The position numbers and the translations under genes were made by a program. DNA of 50,873 bases. It comes from an uncultured Clostridia bacterium (GTDB lineage Bacteria; Bacillota; Clostridia; Oscillospirales; CAG-272). The first letter of the stretch is position 1. Each line of letters opens with the position of its first letter. This document shows positions 16,096-26,738 of this stretch, in pieces. The stretch is taken from positions 1 to 50,873 of the forward strand of contig CALXUV010000072.1 in the NCBI GenBank assembly GCA_944391815.1, in the 5' to 3' direction. The notes beneath the pieces were generated by a model. That model did not search any database and had not been told where the DNA came from. It worked only from the letters and a program-made list of their open reading frames with translations.

Positions 16096-18192
16096 ATGGC
16101 AAAGGTTTCGGATTATTTTGGAAGTATGGTTTTCGATGACAGAGTAATGAAAGCAACTCTGCCGGCAAAAGTATATGCTTCGCTCAGAAAAACCATAGAC
16201 GAGGGACAGCAACTTGACATAGGAGTAGCCAACGCCGTTGCAACGGCGATGAAAGACTGGGCTGTTTCAAAAGGTGCAACGCATTACACACATTGGTTTC
16301 AGCCGCTGACAGGAATAACTGCCGAAAAACACGACAGCTTCATTGCTCCGTCCCCTGACGGCGGAGTTATTATGGAGTTTTCGGGTAAAGAGCTGATAAA
16401 AGGCGAACCCGATGCTTCTTCTTTCCCTTCCGGCGGACTTCGCGCCACTTTCGAAGCGAGAGGTTATACAGCATGGGACCCGACATCTTATGCTTTTGTA
16501 AAAGGTAAAACACTTTGCATTCCTACGGCGTTCTGTTCATACGGCGGCGAGGCGCTTGATAAAAAAACACCTCTTCTCCGTTCAATGGAAGCGCTGAATG
16601 TTCAGGCACTGAGAATACTTAAACTTTTCGGAAATGACTCGGTAAAATGCGTAAAGACATCGGTGGGACCTGAACAGGAATATTTCCTTGTTGACAAAGA
16701 AATGTATGACAAGAGAAAGGATCTTGTCTATACAGGCAGAACGCTTTTCGGTGCAAAGCCGCCCAAAGGACAGGAAATGGACGACCATTATTTCGGAGTG
16801 ATAAAGCCCCGGGTAGCCGCGTACATGGAGGATCTGAACGAAGAGCTCTGGAAGCTGGGAATACTCGCCAAAACCGAACACAACGAAGTGGCACCTGCAC
16901 AGCATGAGCTTGCCCCGATCTATTCAACAACAAACGTGGCAACGGATCACAACCAGCTGACAATGGAAATAATGCAGAAGGTTGCGGCAAAACACGGACT
17001 TGTGTGCCTGCTGCATGAAAAACCGTTTGCCGGGGTTAACGGAAGCGGAAAGCATAACAACTGGTCGATATCCACCGACAGCGGCGTCAATCTTCTTTCG
17101 CCCGGCGAAACACCTTATGAAAACGCACAGTTCCTGCTTTTCCTCTGTGCCGTGATAAAAGCGGTAGACGATTATCAGGATCTGCTCAGAATATCGGTTG
17201 CGACAGCAGGAAACGATCACAGACTCGGAGCAAACGAGGCTCCGCCTGCAGTTGTTTCGATGTTCCTCGGAGACGAGCTGAGCGCAGTGCTTGACGCAAT
17301 AGAAAATGACGCTCCGTACAGTGCGGCTGAAAAAACTCAGATGAAGCTCGGTGTAAGCGTACTTCCGAAATTCACAAGAGATACAACCGACAGAAACCGC
17401 ACATCGCCGTTTGCATTTACCGGCAACAAGTTTGAATTCCGTATGCTCGGTTCGTCAAACAGTATCGCTTGTGCAAACATTATGCTGAATGCGGCAGTGG
17501 CAGAATCGCTTGAACAGTATGCTGATATCCTTGAAAAGGCAGAGAATTTCCGCGATGCGCTCCAGAAGCTGATTAAAGATACAATAAAAGAGCATAAGAG
17601 AATAATTTTCAACGGAAACGGTTACGATGAGCAGTGGATAAAAGAAGCAACGGAGAAGAGAGGTCTTCTTAATTATGCGACAACCGCTGACTGTGTCGGA
17701 CATCTTCTCGACGAAAAGAATGTAAATATGCTGACAAAGCATAAGGTATTTTCCGAAACAGAGCTTAAATCGAGATACGAGATAACGCTTGAAAATTACT
17801 GCAAGACGGTAATTATAGAAGCAAAAACAATGTGCGATATGGCGAGAACAGAGATAATACCTGCGGTAGAAAGCTATGCAGCGGACGTTGCAAAAGCAAT
17901 GAGTCTGAAGCAGTCTGTCGGCGAGGCAATTTCGGTTTCTTATGAAAAAGCACTGCTTGTAAAGCTTACCGGACTTGTTGAATGTATGGCAATGAAAACT
18001 GACGAGCTTGAAAAAGCACTCGGAAAAGTTGCCTCTGAGTCAGACATAGCGGATGAGTCAATGGCAGTCAAAGACGAACTGCTTGTCAAGATGAGTCAGC
18101 TCAGAGCTGTTTGCGACGAAGCGGAAACTGTAACCGCAAAGAAATACTGGCCTTTCCCCCGTTACGGCGAACTGCTTTTCGGGGTAAGATAA
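16096..18192 (+). CDS. glnN: Glutamine synthetase type III (GSIII)
   Basis: A 698-residue class III glutamine synthetase, the large dodecameric form found in Bacteroidetes, cyanobacteria and rumen Clostridia. Diagnostic segments are THWFQPLTG (about 73-81), [17 protein letters not shown] (about 192-202), [28 protein letters not shown] (about 314-327) and [14 protein letters not shown]. Length equals the family norm. It assimilates ammonium with ATP and glutamate. It starts at ATG 16096 behind AAAGGAGAA and is followed 31 bases later by the ammonium channel, so uptake and fixation are co-transcribed. The leader suggests antitermination control shared with the glutamate synthase operon. Confidence 0.95.
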   Translation: MAKVSDYFGSMVFDDRVMKATLPAKVYASLRKTIDEGQQLDIGVANAVATAMKDWAVSKGATHYTHWFQPLTGITAEKHDSFIAPSPDGGVIMEFSGKELIKGEPDASSFPSGGLRATFEARGYTAWDPTSYAFVKGKTLCIPTAFCSYGGEALDKKTPLLRSMEALNVQALRILKLFGNDSVKCVKTSVGPEQEYFLVDKEMYDKRKDLVYTGRTLFGAKPPKGQEMDDHYFGVIKPRVAAYMEDLNEELWKLGILAKTEHNEVAPAQHELAPIYSTTNVATDHNQLTMEIMQKVAAKHGLVCLLHEKPFAGVNGSGKHNNWSISTDSGVNLLSPGETPYENAQFLLFLCAVIKAVDDYQDLLRISVATAGNDHRLGANEAPPAVVSMFLGDELSAVLDAIENDAPYSAAEKTQMKLGVSVLPKFTRDTTDRNRTSPFAFTGNKFEFRMLGSSNSIACANIMLNAAVAESLEQYADILEKAENFRDALQKLIKDTIKEHKRIIFNGNGYDEQWIKEATEKRGLLNYATTADCVGHLLDEKNVNMLTKHKVFSETELKSRYEITLENYCKTVIIEAKTMCDMARTEIIPAVESYAADVAKAMSLKQSVGEAISVSYEKALLVKLTGLVECMAMKTDELEKALGKVASESDIADESMAVKDELLVKMSQLRAVCDEAETVTAKKYWPFPRYGELLFGVR

Positions 18193-18223
18193 ATAAAAAA
18201 TAAAAAGACGGGAGATAATTGAA

Positions 18224-19972
18224 ATGGCAGAAGAGTTTTCGGAACTGGTAAAAGAAGCGGTAACTTCTGAAGTTTTCGCTGTCTGGTTCCTGATCGGTGC
18301 GGCACTGGTATTCTTTATGCAGGCCGGATTTGCAATGGTGGAGACGGGTTTCACAAGGGCGAAAAACGCAGGAAACATCATAATGAAAAACCTGATGGAT
18401 TTCTGTATCGGAACTGTGGTTTTCGTTCTCCTCGGATTCAGCTTGATGATGGCGCAGGATTACGTTTTCGGAATAATCGGAATTCCGAATCTTGAAATTT
18501 TCACCGACTTTGGAAATTTCGTTGACAACTACGCTTCAAGTTTTGTTTTCAACCTTGTATTCTGTGCTACCGCTGCAACCATAGTCTCGGGAGCAATGGC
18601 TGAAAGAACAAGATTCATAGCCTACTGCATCTATTCGGGAGTCATTTCGCTTTTTGTATATCCGATCGAAGCAGGTTGGGTTTGGAACTCAAAAAGTTGG
18701 CTTGTTAATCTCGGATTCCATGACTTCGCAGGCTCGGCGGCAATTCATACGGTCGGCGGACTTACGGCTCTCATCGGAGCGATAATGGTCGGACCGAGAC
18801 TCGGAAAGTATCTGAAAGACAAATCCGGAAAAGTGACAAAGGTAAACGCAATTCCCGGACATTCCATAACTCTGGGAGCCCTCGGATGCTTTATCCTTTG
18901 GTTCGGATGGTACGGATTCAACGGTGCGGCGGCTTGGGACGGTGCCTCACTTGCTTCAATTTTCCTTACCACGACTATTGCGCCTGCGGTTGCAACTTGC
19001 ACCACGATGGTGTTCACCTGGATTAAAAACGGAAAGCCTGATGTTTCGATGTGTCTTAACGGTTCGCTTGCCGGACTTGTCGGAATCACGGCAGGATGCG
19101 ATGCGCTTGACGCACTCGGCGCAACAGTGGTCGGAGTTGTTTCCGGTATTCTGGTAGTTGTGGCAGTTGAATTCCTGGATCTCAAATTACATATCGATGA
19201 CCCGGTCGGAGCTGTCGGAGTACATCTGGCAAACGGAGTCTGGGGAACGCTTGCAGTCGGACTTCTTGCAAACCCTGCAGCTCCTGCCGGACTTGAAGGA
19301 CTGTTTTATACCGGCAATCCGAGACTTTTCGGAGTACAGCTGCTCGGAATCGTCTGTATCATTGCATGGACTGCAGTTTGCATGACTGTTACCTTCATCG
19401 TTCTGAAGAAAACAGTCGGACTGAGAGCTTCTGCAGAGGAGGAAATCAAAGGTCTGGATCTCACCGAGCACGGACTTCCCAGTGCTTATGCTGACTTTGT
19501 TCCGGCGGTTGAAAGCCTTGACTACGGATTTGAAAACGCCACTGTGGTTTCCGGAGAGATCCCGGTAGCGGAAGCGGTTCCGGTAAAGAAGGTTCCGGAA
19601 TTCTCAGACGGTTCACCTAAATTCACAAAGGTTGAGATAATCTGTAAGGAAAGCCGTTTCGAATCGCTGAAAAAGGCAATGACAGGGCTCGGAATAACCG
19701 GAATGACTGTTTCGCATGTACTCGGCTGCGGACAGCAGAAGGGTAAACCGGAATATTACCGTGGAGTTGAGGTTGAAGCGACGCTTCTCCCCAAGGTACA
19801 GGTTGACATCGTGGTAAGTAAGGTTCCGGTAAGAAGCGTAATCGAGACAGCAAAGAAGGTTTTGTATACCGGTCATATCGGAGACGGAAAAATATTTGTT
19901 TACGACGTTGAAAACGTTGTAAAGGTCCGCACCGGCGAAGAAGGATACGACGCGTTGCAGGACGTTGAATAA
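18224..19972 (+). CDS. amtB: Ammonium transporter fused to a C-terminal PII domain
   Basis: A 582-residue fusion. Residues 1 to about 410 form an Amt/Rh channel with about eleven membrane helices; DFAGSAAIHTVGG and DDPVGAVGVHLANGVWGT carry the two pore histidines. After a linker rich in Val, Pro and Glu, about residues 465-575 are a PII (GlnB/GlnK) domain: KVEIICKESRFESLKKAM, a T-loop with YYRGVEVEATLLPKVQVDIVV, and TGHIGDGKIFVYDV. In stand-alone PII the T-loop reads YRGxEY, with the last Tyr uridylylated; here that position is Val. The fused domain probably gates the channel by binding ADP/ATP and 2-oxoglutarate rather than by covalent modification. The start at 18224 follows GACGGGAG. Confidence 0.92.
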   Translation: MAEEFSELVKEAVTSEVFAVWFLIGAALVFFMQAGFAMVETGFTRAKNAGNIIMKNLMDFCIGTVVFVLLGFSLMMAQDYVFGIIGIPNLEIFTDFGNFVDNYASSFVFNLVFCATAATIVSGAMAERTRFIAYCIYSGVISLFVYPIEAGWVWNSKSWLVNLGFHDFAGSAAIHTVGGLTALIGAIMVGPRLGKYLKDKSGKVTKVNAIPGHSITLGALGCFILWFGWYGFNGAAAWDGASLASIFLTTTIAPAVATCTTMVFTWIKNGKPDVSMCLNGSLAGLVGITAGCDALDALGATVVGVVSGILVVVAVEFLDLKLHIDDPVGAVGVHLANGVWGTLAVGLLANPAAPAGLEGLFYTGNPRLFGVQLLGIVCIIAWTAVCMTVTFIVLKKTVGLRASAEEEIKGLDLTEHGLPSAYADFVPAVESLDYGFENATVVSGEIPVAEAVPVKKVPEFSDGSPKFTKVEIICKESRFESLKKAMTGLGITGMTVSHVLGCGQQKGKPEYYRGVEVEATLLPKVQVDIVVSKVPVRSVIETAKKVLYTGHIGDGKIFVYDVENVVKVRTGEEGYDALQDVE

Positions 19973-19986
19973 ACAGTAACCCCGCA

Positions 19987-20033
19987 GGGTGCCGGAAGGT
20001 TTATGCCTGAAAAAAGCATAAAGCCCGGCACCC
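19987..20033 (+). other. Long hairpin between amtB and purC
   Basis: GGGTGCCGG (19987-19995) pairs with CCGGCACCC (20025-20033), with an inner TTTATGC/GCATAAA helix. No T run follows, so it is a weak terminator at best; it may separate or stabilise the two transcripts. Confidence 0.5.
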
Positions 20034-20074
20034 TTGAAGTGTAGTAAAAAGAAAAACGGAAAGAGGAAGAAAAA

Positions 20075-20800
20075 ATGGAAAAGAAATCGCTTTTATACGA
20101 AGGCAAAGCCAAAAAAGTTTATCAAACAGAAAACCCCGAGCAACTTATTGTGCAGTACAAGGACGATGCCACTGCATTCAACGGTCTGAAAAAGGGTACG
20201 GTAGCCGGAAAAGGCATCATCAACAATCAGATGAGCAACCGTCTTATGAGGCTGATAGAAAAATCCGGAGTGCCTACTCATTACGTCGAGGAGCTGAGTG
20301 AGAGAGAAACTCTTGTAAAAAGAGTAACAATAGTGCCCCTCGAAGTCATAATAAGGAATATTTCAGCCGGATCATTTTCCAAACGCTACGGAGTTGAGGA
20401 GGGTATCGAATTTGAAAACCCGACAATAGAGTTTTCATATAAAAACGATGAGCTCGGCGATCCGCTGATCAACAGTTACCACGCCATAGCCCTGAAACTT
20501 GCAACAGAAGAAGAGATAGCCACAATAAAGGATTATTCTTTCCGTATAAACGAAGTGCTGAAAAATATCTGGAAGGAATGCGGCGTTATTCTTGTGGATT
20601 TCAAACTTGAGTTCGGAAAAACATCCGACGGAAGAATAGTGCTCGCAGATGAGATAAGCCCGGACACCTGCCGTCTTTGGGACGAAAAGACAAAGAAAAA
20701 GCTTGACAAAGACAGATTCCGCCGTGATCTCGGAGGAACAGAGGACGCGTATGCCGAGGTTATGTCAAGGCTTACTAAATATCTCAGCGACAACAAATAA
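20075..20800 (+). CDS. purC: Phosphoribosylaminoimidazole-succinocarboxamide synthase (SAICAR synthetase)
   Basis: Joins aspartate to CAIR with ATP in purine biosynthesis. The 241-residue protein is of normal bacterial length, with YEGKAKKVY near the N-terminus, DDATAFNG, the VEVIIRN-like segment PLEVIIRNISAGS (about 88-100), LVDFKLEFG and LADEISPDTCRLWD, all PurC signatures. ATG 20075 follows AAAGAGGAAG. It is the first of four nucleotide genes on this strand, and the only one that does not use glutamine; guaA starts 24 bases after it. No purine riboswitch or PurR box was recognisable in the short upstream stretch. Confidence 0.95.
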   Translation: MEKKSLLYEGKAKKVYQTENPEQLIVQYKDDATAFNGLKKGTVAGKGIINNQMSNRLMRLIEKSGVPTHYVEELSERETLVKRVTIVPLEVIIRNISAGSFSKRYGVEEGIEFENPTIEFSYKNDELGDPLINSYHAIALKLATEEEIATIKDYSFRINEVLKNIWKECGVILVDFKLEFGKTSDGRIVLADEISPDTCRLWDEKTKKKLDKDRFRRDLGGTEDAYAEVMSRLTKYLSDNK

Positions 20801-20824
20801 TCGGAAAACGGCGGGAGAAAAAAC

Positions 20825-22363
20825 ATGCAGGAAAAAATACTCGTGCTTGATTTCGGAGGCCAGTACAGCAAACTTATAGCAAGACGTGTACGTGAGCAGA
20901 ACGTATACTCCGAAATCAGGCAGTACAATAAGATAACCGTCAAAGAAATAAAAGATGCCGCTTACTCGGGTATAATTTTCACCGGAGGACCTTGCAGTGT
21001 ATACGAAGAGACATCACCGCACTTTGACAAAGCGGTTCTCGACTGCGGCATACCTGTGCTTGGAATATGCTACGGTGCGCAGCTGATGGCATATATGGCA
21101 GGCGGCAAGGTTGAAAGCGCAGCAAACAGCAGCGAATACGGAAGAACAAAACTGTTTGCGACCGAATCAACGCTTTTCGAAAGCGTTCCGGCTGAAAGCA
21201 TTTGCTGGATGAGCCATACGGACTATATAAAAAGCGTGCCTGACGGATTTTCGGTAACGGCGCATACAGAAAAGTGCCCGACAGCGGCAATGGCGGATCC
21301 CGTAAGGAAGCTTTATGCCGTTCAGTTCCACCCGGAGGTTATGCACACCGAATACGGAACACGGATAATCGCCAATTTTCTGTTTTCGGTATGCGGATGT
21401 ACCGCAAGCTGGAAAATGGACGACTTCGTTGAAACGTCGGTAAAGAAATACAGAGAAGAACTGAAAGGCAAAAAGGTTCTTATGGCACTGTCCGGAGGAG
21501 TGGATTCGTCGGTTGCCGCCGCACTTCTCGGAAAAGCGATAGGTGAAAATCTTGTATGCGTTTTCGTTGACCACGGAATGATGAGAAAAAACGAAGGAAA
21601 CTTCGTTGAAAATACTTTCAAAAACAGTTTCGGCCTTAATCTCATCCGGGTGAACGCCGAGGAAAGATTTCTCGGAAAACTGAAAGGTGTAACCGAGCCG
21701 GAAGAGAAAAGAAAGATTATCGGCAAAGAGTTCATCCGGGTTTTTGAGGAAGAGGCAAAAAAACTCGGAAAGACAGAAATTCTGGCACAGGGTACTATTT
21801 ACCCTGATGTTATTGAAAGCGGAAAGGGCGACAGCGCCACAATCAAGAGCCACCACAACGTCGGAGGTCTCCCGTCGGTTATGGACTTTGAAAGAATTGT
21901 AGAACCTCTTGCAGAACTTTTCAAGGATGAAGTAAGGAAGGTCGGAAAGGTTCTCGGACTTCCGGACAGACTTGTTTACAGACAGCCTTTTCCGGGACCC
22001 GGACTTGCAGTGCGTGTTATAGGCGAGGTGACAAAGGAAAAACTCGATATGCTCCGTGAGGCTGACGCTGTTTTCTGTGAGGAAACCGAGAAGCTGACAC
22101 CGCCGGATCTGATGCCGGATCAGTATTTTGCGGTTATGACAGATCTTATGAGCGTCGGAGTAAAGGGAGACGCAAGAATTTACGGACCGGTGGTTGCGCT
22201 GCGCGCAGTAAACACAGATGATTTCATGACTGCCGAATGGACAAAACTGCCTTCCGAAGTTCTGGAAGCGGCGAGCGGAAGAATAACCGGCGAGATAAGC
22301 GGAATAACAAGAGTGGTTTACGATATAACCTCAAAGCCGCCGGCAACGGTTGAGTGGGAATAA
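20825..22363 (+). CDS. guaA: GMP synthase (glutamine-hydrolysing)
   Basis: Converts XMP to GMP using ATP and glutamine ammonia. The 512-residue enzyme has an N-terminal class I amidotransferase with FTGGP, GICYGAQLMAY (catalytic Cys) and VQFHPEV (catalytic His), then an ATP-pyrophosphatase domain with ALSGGVDSSVAAALL (about 220-234) and a C-terminal dimerisation domain ending in DITSKPPATVEWE. Length is normal. ATG 20825 follows GGCGGGAG. Overlap of only 12 bases between its stop and the pyrG start indicates an operon with purC, pyrG and purF. Confidence 0.97.
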   Translation: MQEKILVLDFGGQYSKLIARRVREQNVYSEIRQYNKITVKEIKDAAYSGIIFTGGPCSVYEETSPHFDKAVLDCGIPVLGICYGAQLMAYMAGGKVESAANSSEYGRTKLFATESTLFESVPAESICWMSHTDYIKSVPDGFSVTAHTEKCPTAAMADPVRKLYAVQFHPEVMHTEYGTRIIANFLFSVCGCTASWKMDDFVETSVKKYREELKGKKVLMALSGGVDSSVAAALLGKAIGENLVCVFVDHGMMRKNEGNFVENTFKNSFGLNLIRVNAEERFLGKLKGVTEPEEKRKIIGKEFIRVFEEEAKKLGKTEILAQGTIYPDVIESGKGDSATIKSHHNVGGLPSVMDFERIVEPLAELFKDEVRKVGKVLGLPDRLVYRQPFPGPGLAVRVIGEVTKEKLDMLREADAVFCEETEKLTPPDLMPDQYFAVMTDLMSVGVKGDARIYGPVVALRAVNTDDFMTAEWTKLPSEVLEAASGRITGEISGITRVVYDITSKPPATVEWE

Positions 22364-23983
<1,620 letters not shown>

Positions 23984-23986
23984 AAT

Positions 23987-25393
23987 ATGGGACTGCGGGA
24001 AGAATGCGGAGTTTTCGGAGTTACGTTCGGAGAAAAAACCAACGTAGCAGGAATGGTTTATTACGGGCTTTACGCACTTCAGCACAGAGGTCAGGAGGGG
24101 TGCGGAATATCGGTAAACAGTGACGGAATTTTCACTTCTGTAAAAGACGTCGGTCTGGTAAGCGAGGTGCTGACAGACGAAAACATGAAAAAGTTTCCTG
24201 CCGGCAGAATGGCGGTGGGACATGTCAGATACGGAACAACCGGAGGAAACACAAGAACAAACTGCCAGCCGATAGAGGTAAATCACAGAATGGGCAAGAT
24301 GGCGATAGCACATAACGGAAATCTCAGCAACGCCGAGGAGCTGCGAAGCCGACTTGAACTTTCAGGCGCAATATTTCATACCACAAGCGACACCGAGATA
24401 ATAGCGTACATTCTCACAAAAGAAATGCTCGATGACGGAAGCACAGAAAAAGCTATAAGCAGAGCGATGAACAAACTCGAGGGAGCTTATTCGCTTGTGA
24501 TAATGACCTCAGATAAGCTTTATGCCGTAAGAGACGCTAACGGTTTCCGGCCGCTTTGTTTCGGAAAAACCGGTGACGGGGGATACGTCGTAGCCTCTGA
24601 AAGCTGTGCGCTCTCGGCAGTCGGAGCGGACTTCGTCAGAGACGTTGAACCCGGCGAGATAATAATTTTCGAAAAAGAAGGTGTAAGGTCGATAAGAACC
24701 GGCTGCGGTACCGCACGCAAAAGGACATGTATTTTTGAGTACATATACTTTGCAAGGCAGGATTCGGTAATAGACGGAATACCGGTACATGAGTCAAGGC
24801 GTCAGGCAGGCAGAATTCTCGCAAAGGAATATCCGGTGAACGCCGATATAGTCGTAGGAGTACCGGACAGCGGTATAGATGCAGCACTTGGATATTCCGA
24901 GGAATCGGGAATACCTTACGGACTTGGACTTATCAAGAACAAATATGTCGGACGGACATTCATTTCCCCGGGTCAGGACAATCGGCTTGACAGGGTAAAA
25001 ATAAAACTGAGTCCTGTAAAGTCGGTGATATCCGGAAAAAGCGTAGTGCTGATTGACGACTCGATAGTCAGAGGCACTACCAGCAGAAGGATAGTAAAGC
25101 TTTTAAGGGACGCCGGAGCAAAGGAAATACACGTCAGGATATCGTCTCCGAGATTTCTGCACCCTTGCTATTACGGAACAGATATCGATTCGGAAGAACA
25201 TCTGATAGCAAGTAACCATACAGTGCCGGAAATATGCGAAATGATATCGGCTGACAGTCTCGGTTTTTTGCCGCTTGATTCCCTTGGTGACCTTACCGGA
25301 AACGACGGTTACTGCGCAGCGTGTTTTGACGGCGATTACCCGACTCGTGTGCACAGCGGCAGCAAAGACAGATTTGAACAGAAAACAGTGTAA
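23987..25393 (+). CDS. purF: Amidophosphoribosyltransferase
   Basis: First committed step of purine synthesis: PRPP and glutamine give phosphoribosylamine. The 468-residue protein begins MGLREECGVFGV; cleavage after Glu6 would expose the nucleophile Cys7. QHRGQEGCGI and GHVRYGTTGG belong to the Ntn glutaminase, and VVLIDDSIVRGTT is the PRPP loop. Cysteines in KRTCIFEYIYFA, HPCYYG and GYCAACFDG match the [4Fe-4S] ligands of Bacillus-type PurF, so it is probably an oxygen-sensitive form. CGGAGG precedes ATG 23987. Last gene of the cluster. Confidence 0.96.
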   Translation: MGLREECGVFGVTFGEKTNVAGMVYYGLYALQHRGQEGCGISVNSDGIFTSVKDVGLVSEVLTDENMKKFPAGRMAVGHVRYGTTGGNTRTNCQPIEVNHRMGKMAIAHNGNLSNAEELRSRLELSGAIFHTTSDTEIIAYILTKEMLDDGSTEKAISRAMNKLEGAYSLVIMTSDKLYAVRDANGFRPLCFGKTGDGGYVVASESCALSAVGADFVRDVEPGEIIIFEKEGVRSIRTGCGTARKRTCIFEYIYFARQDSVIDGIPVHESRRQAGRILAKEYPVNADIVVGVPDSGIDAALGYSEESGIPYGLGLIKNKYVGRTFISPGQDNRLDRVKIKLSPVKSVISGKSVVLIDDSIVRGTTSRRIVKLLRDAGAKEIHVRISSPRFLHPCYYGTDIDSEEHLIASNHTVPEICEMISADSLGFLPLDSLGDLTGNDGYCAACFDGDYPTRVHSGSKDRFEQKTV

Positions 25394-25637
25394 TAAAGCG
25401 GCTGAAATTTTTCCGGTAAAAAGCAAAACAAGATAAGATAATTGCTTACTGTGGTACTGCGGCAAATATATTTCCGGAAAAGGCGGAAAGTGCAGTTAAG
25501 AGTTATTACGGTCAATAAAACCGGAAGCCGGTTCAAAGAGTTCAGAATACCGTCGTAAATCAGATGAACTTGGGACCGAAGTACAGCCGATACAATATAA
25601 ATTAAAGAAACTCAGAAGACGGAAAAGAGGAAATTCA

Positions 25638-26738
25638 ATGCAGGATTACAACGTAAAGCTGATAACCGAAAGCGGAGAGGAATATTACGGATATTCGTTC
25701 GGTGCGGTGAAGGAAAGCATAACTGAGATAGTTTTCAATACGTCGCCGGTAGGATACCAGGAGATAATATCCGATCCGTCATATACCAACCAGACAGTGG
25801 TAATGGCGTATCCGCTGATCGGAAATTACGGCTGCGCAGACGATGATTTTGAAAGAGATAACTTAACCATCGGCGGACTTGCCGTACGGGATTACAATGA
25901 CAGTCCCTCAAATTTCAGGAGCACGGCAACGCTCGGACAGGTAATGAAAAAGTACGGCATACCCGGCATAAGCGGAATAGATACAAGAAAACTTGTCAGG
26001 TCGATAAGAGACAAGGGAACCGGACTTGCGCTTATCTGTTCGCCGGAAGTAAGTCTTTCCGAAGGACTTAAGAAAATAAAGGAATATGTCGTTCCTCACA
26101 GTGCGGTTTCCGAAGTCAGCCGGAAAACCGAGATAAAAGAATCAGGTCCGGAAGCCCGCTATAACGTTGTGGCAATAGACTGCGGAATGAAACAGAGTAT
26201 AGTAAAAAAGCTGACGGAAAAAAATTGCTCTGTAACCGTTGTGCCTTACAACACAAGTGCCGAGGAGATTGAGAAAAAGCATCCGGACGGAATTTTCATT
26301 TCAAACGGACCGGGTGATCCTACCGACGTCACCGAGGTAATCGAAACCGTGCGTAAACTTAAAGGCAGATATCCGATTTTCGGAATTTGTCTCGGACATC
26401 AGATTATTTCACTTGCTTACGGTGCAAAGACTTACAAGCTGAAATTCGGTCACCGCGGCGGAAACCATCCGGTAAAAAATCTGAAAACCGGCAAGACCGA
26501 GATAACATCCCAGAATCATTCTTATGCAGTTGATGCCGAGAGCCTGAAAAGCACTCCGCTTACGGTGACGCATATAAATCTGCTTGACGGAACGATCGAG
26601 GGAGTTGAGTGCGTGCAGGACAGGATATTCTGTGTGCAGTACCACCCGGAAAGCGCCCCGGGGCCGGAAGACAGCACCTATCTGTTTGACGGATTCATAA
26701 GACTGATGGAGGAATCTAAAAATGCCGAAAAGAACTGA
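25638..26738 (+). CDS. carA: Carbamoyl-phosphate synthase small (glutaminase) subunit
   Basis: Hydrolyses glutamine and channels ammonia to CarB for arginine and pyrimidine synthesis. The 366-residue protein has the N-terminal CPSase domain ([20 protein letters not shown], about 33-52) and a class I amidotransferase domain with [13 protein letters not shown] (Cys) and [10 protein letters not shown] (His). Start ATG 25638 follows AAAAGAGGAAA. The 244-base gap before it shows no PyrR-type site; a TTGGGA/TACAAT pair at 25570-25596 is a weak promoter candidate with short 15-nt spacing. It overlaps carB by 17 bases. Confidence 0.96.
   Translation: MQDYNVKLITESGEEYYGYSFGAVKESITEIVFNTSPVGYQEIISDPSYTNQTVVMAYPLIGNYGCADDDFERDNLTIGGLAVRDYNDSPSNFRSTATLGQVMKKYGIPGISGIDTRKLVRSIRDKGTGLALICSPEVSLSEGLKKIKEYVVPHSAVSEVSRKTEIKESGPEARYNVVAIDCGMKQSIVKKLTEKNCSVTVVPYNTSAEEIEKKHPDGIFISNGPGDPTDVTEVIETVRKLKGRYPIFGICLGHQIISLAYGAKTYKLKFGHRGGNHPVKNLKTGKTEITSQNHSYAVDAESLKSTPLTVTHINLLDGTIEGVECVQDRIFCVQYHPESAPGPEDSTYLFDGFIRLMEESKNAEKN

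Noticed and set aside
25394-25637. PyrR or purine riboswitch before carA
   Set aside because: No conserved PyrR-binding or riboswitch core could be found; only weak promoter-like hexamers.
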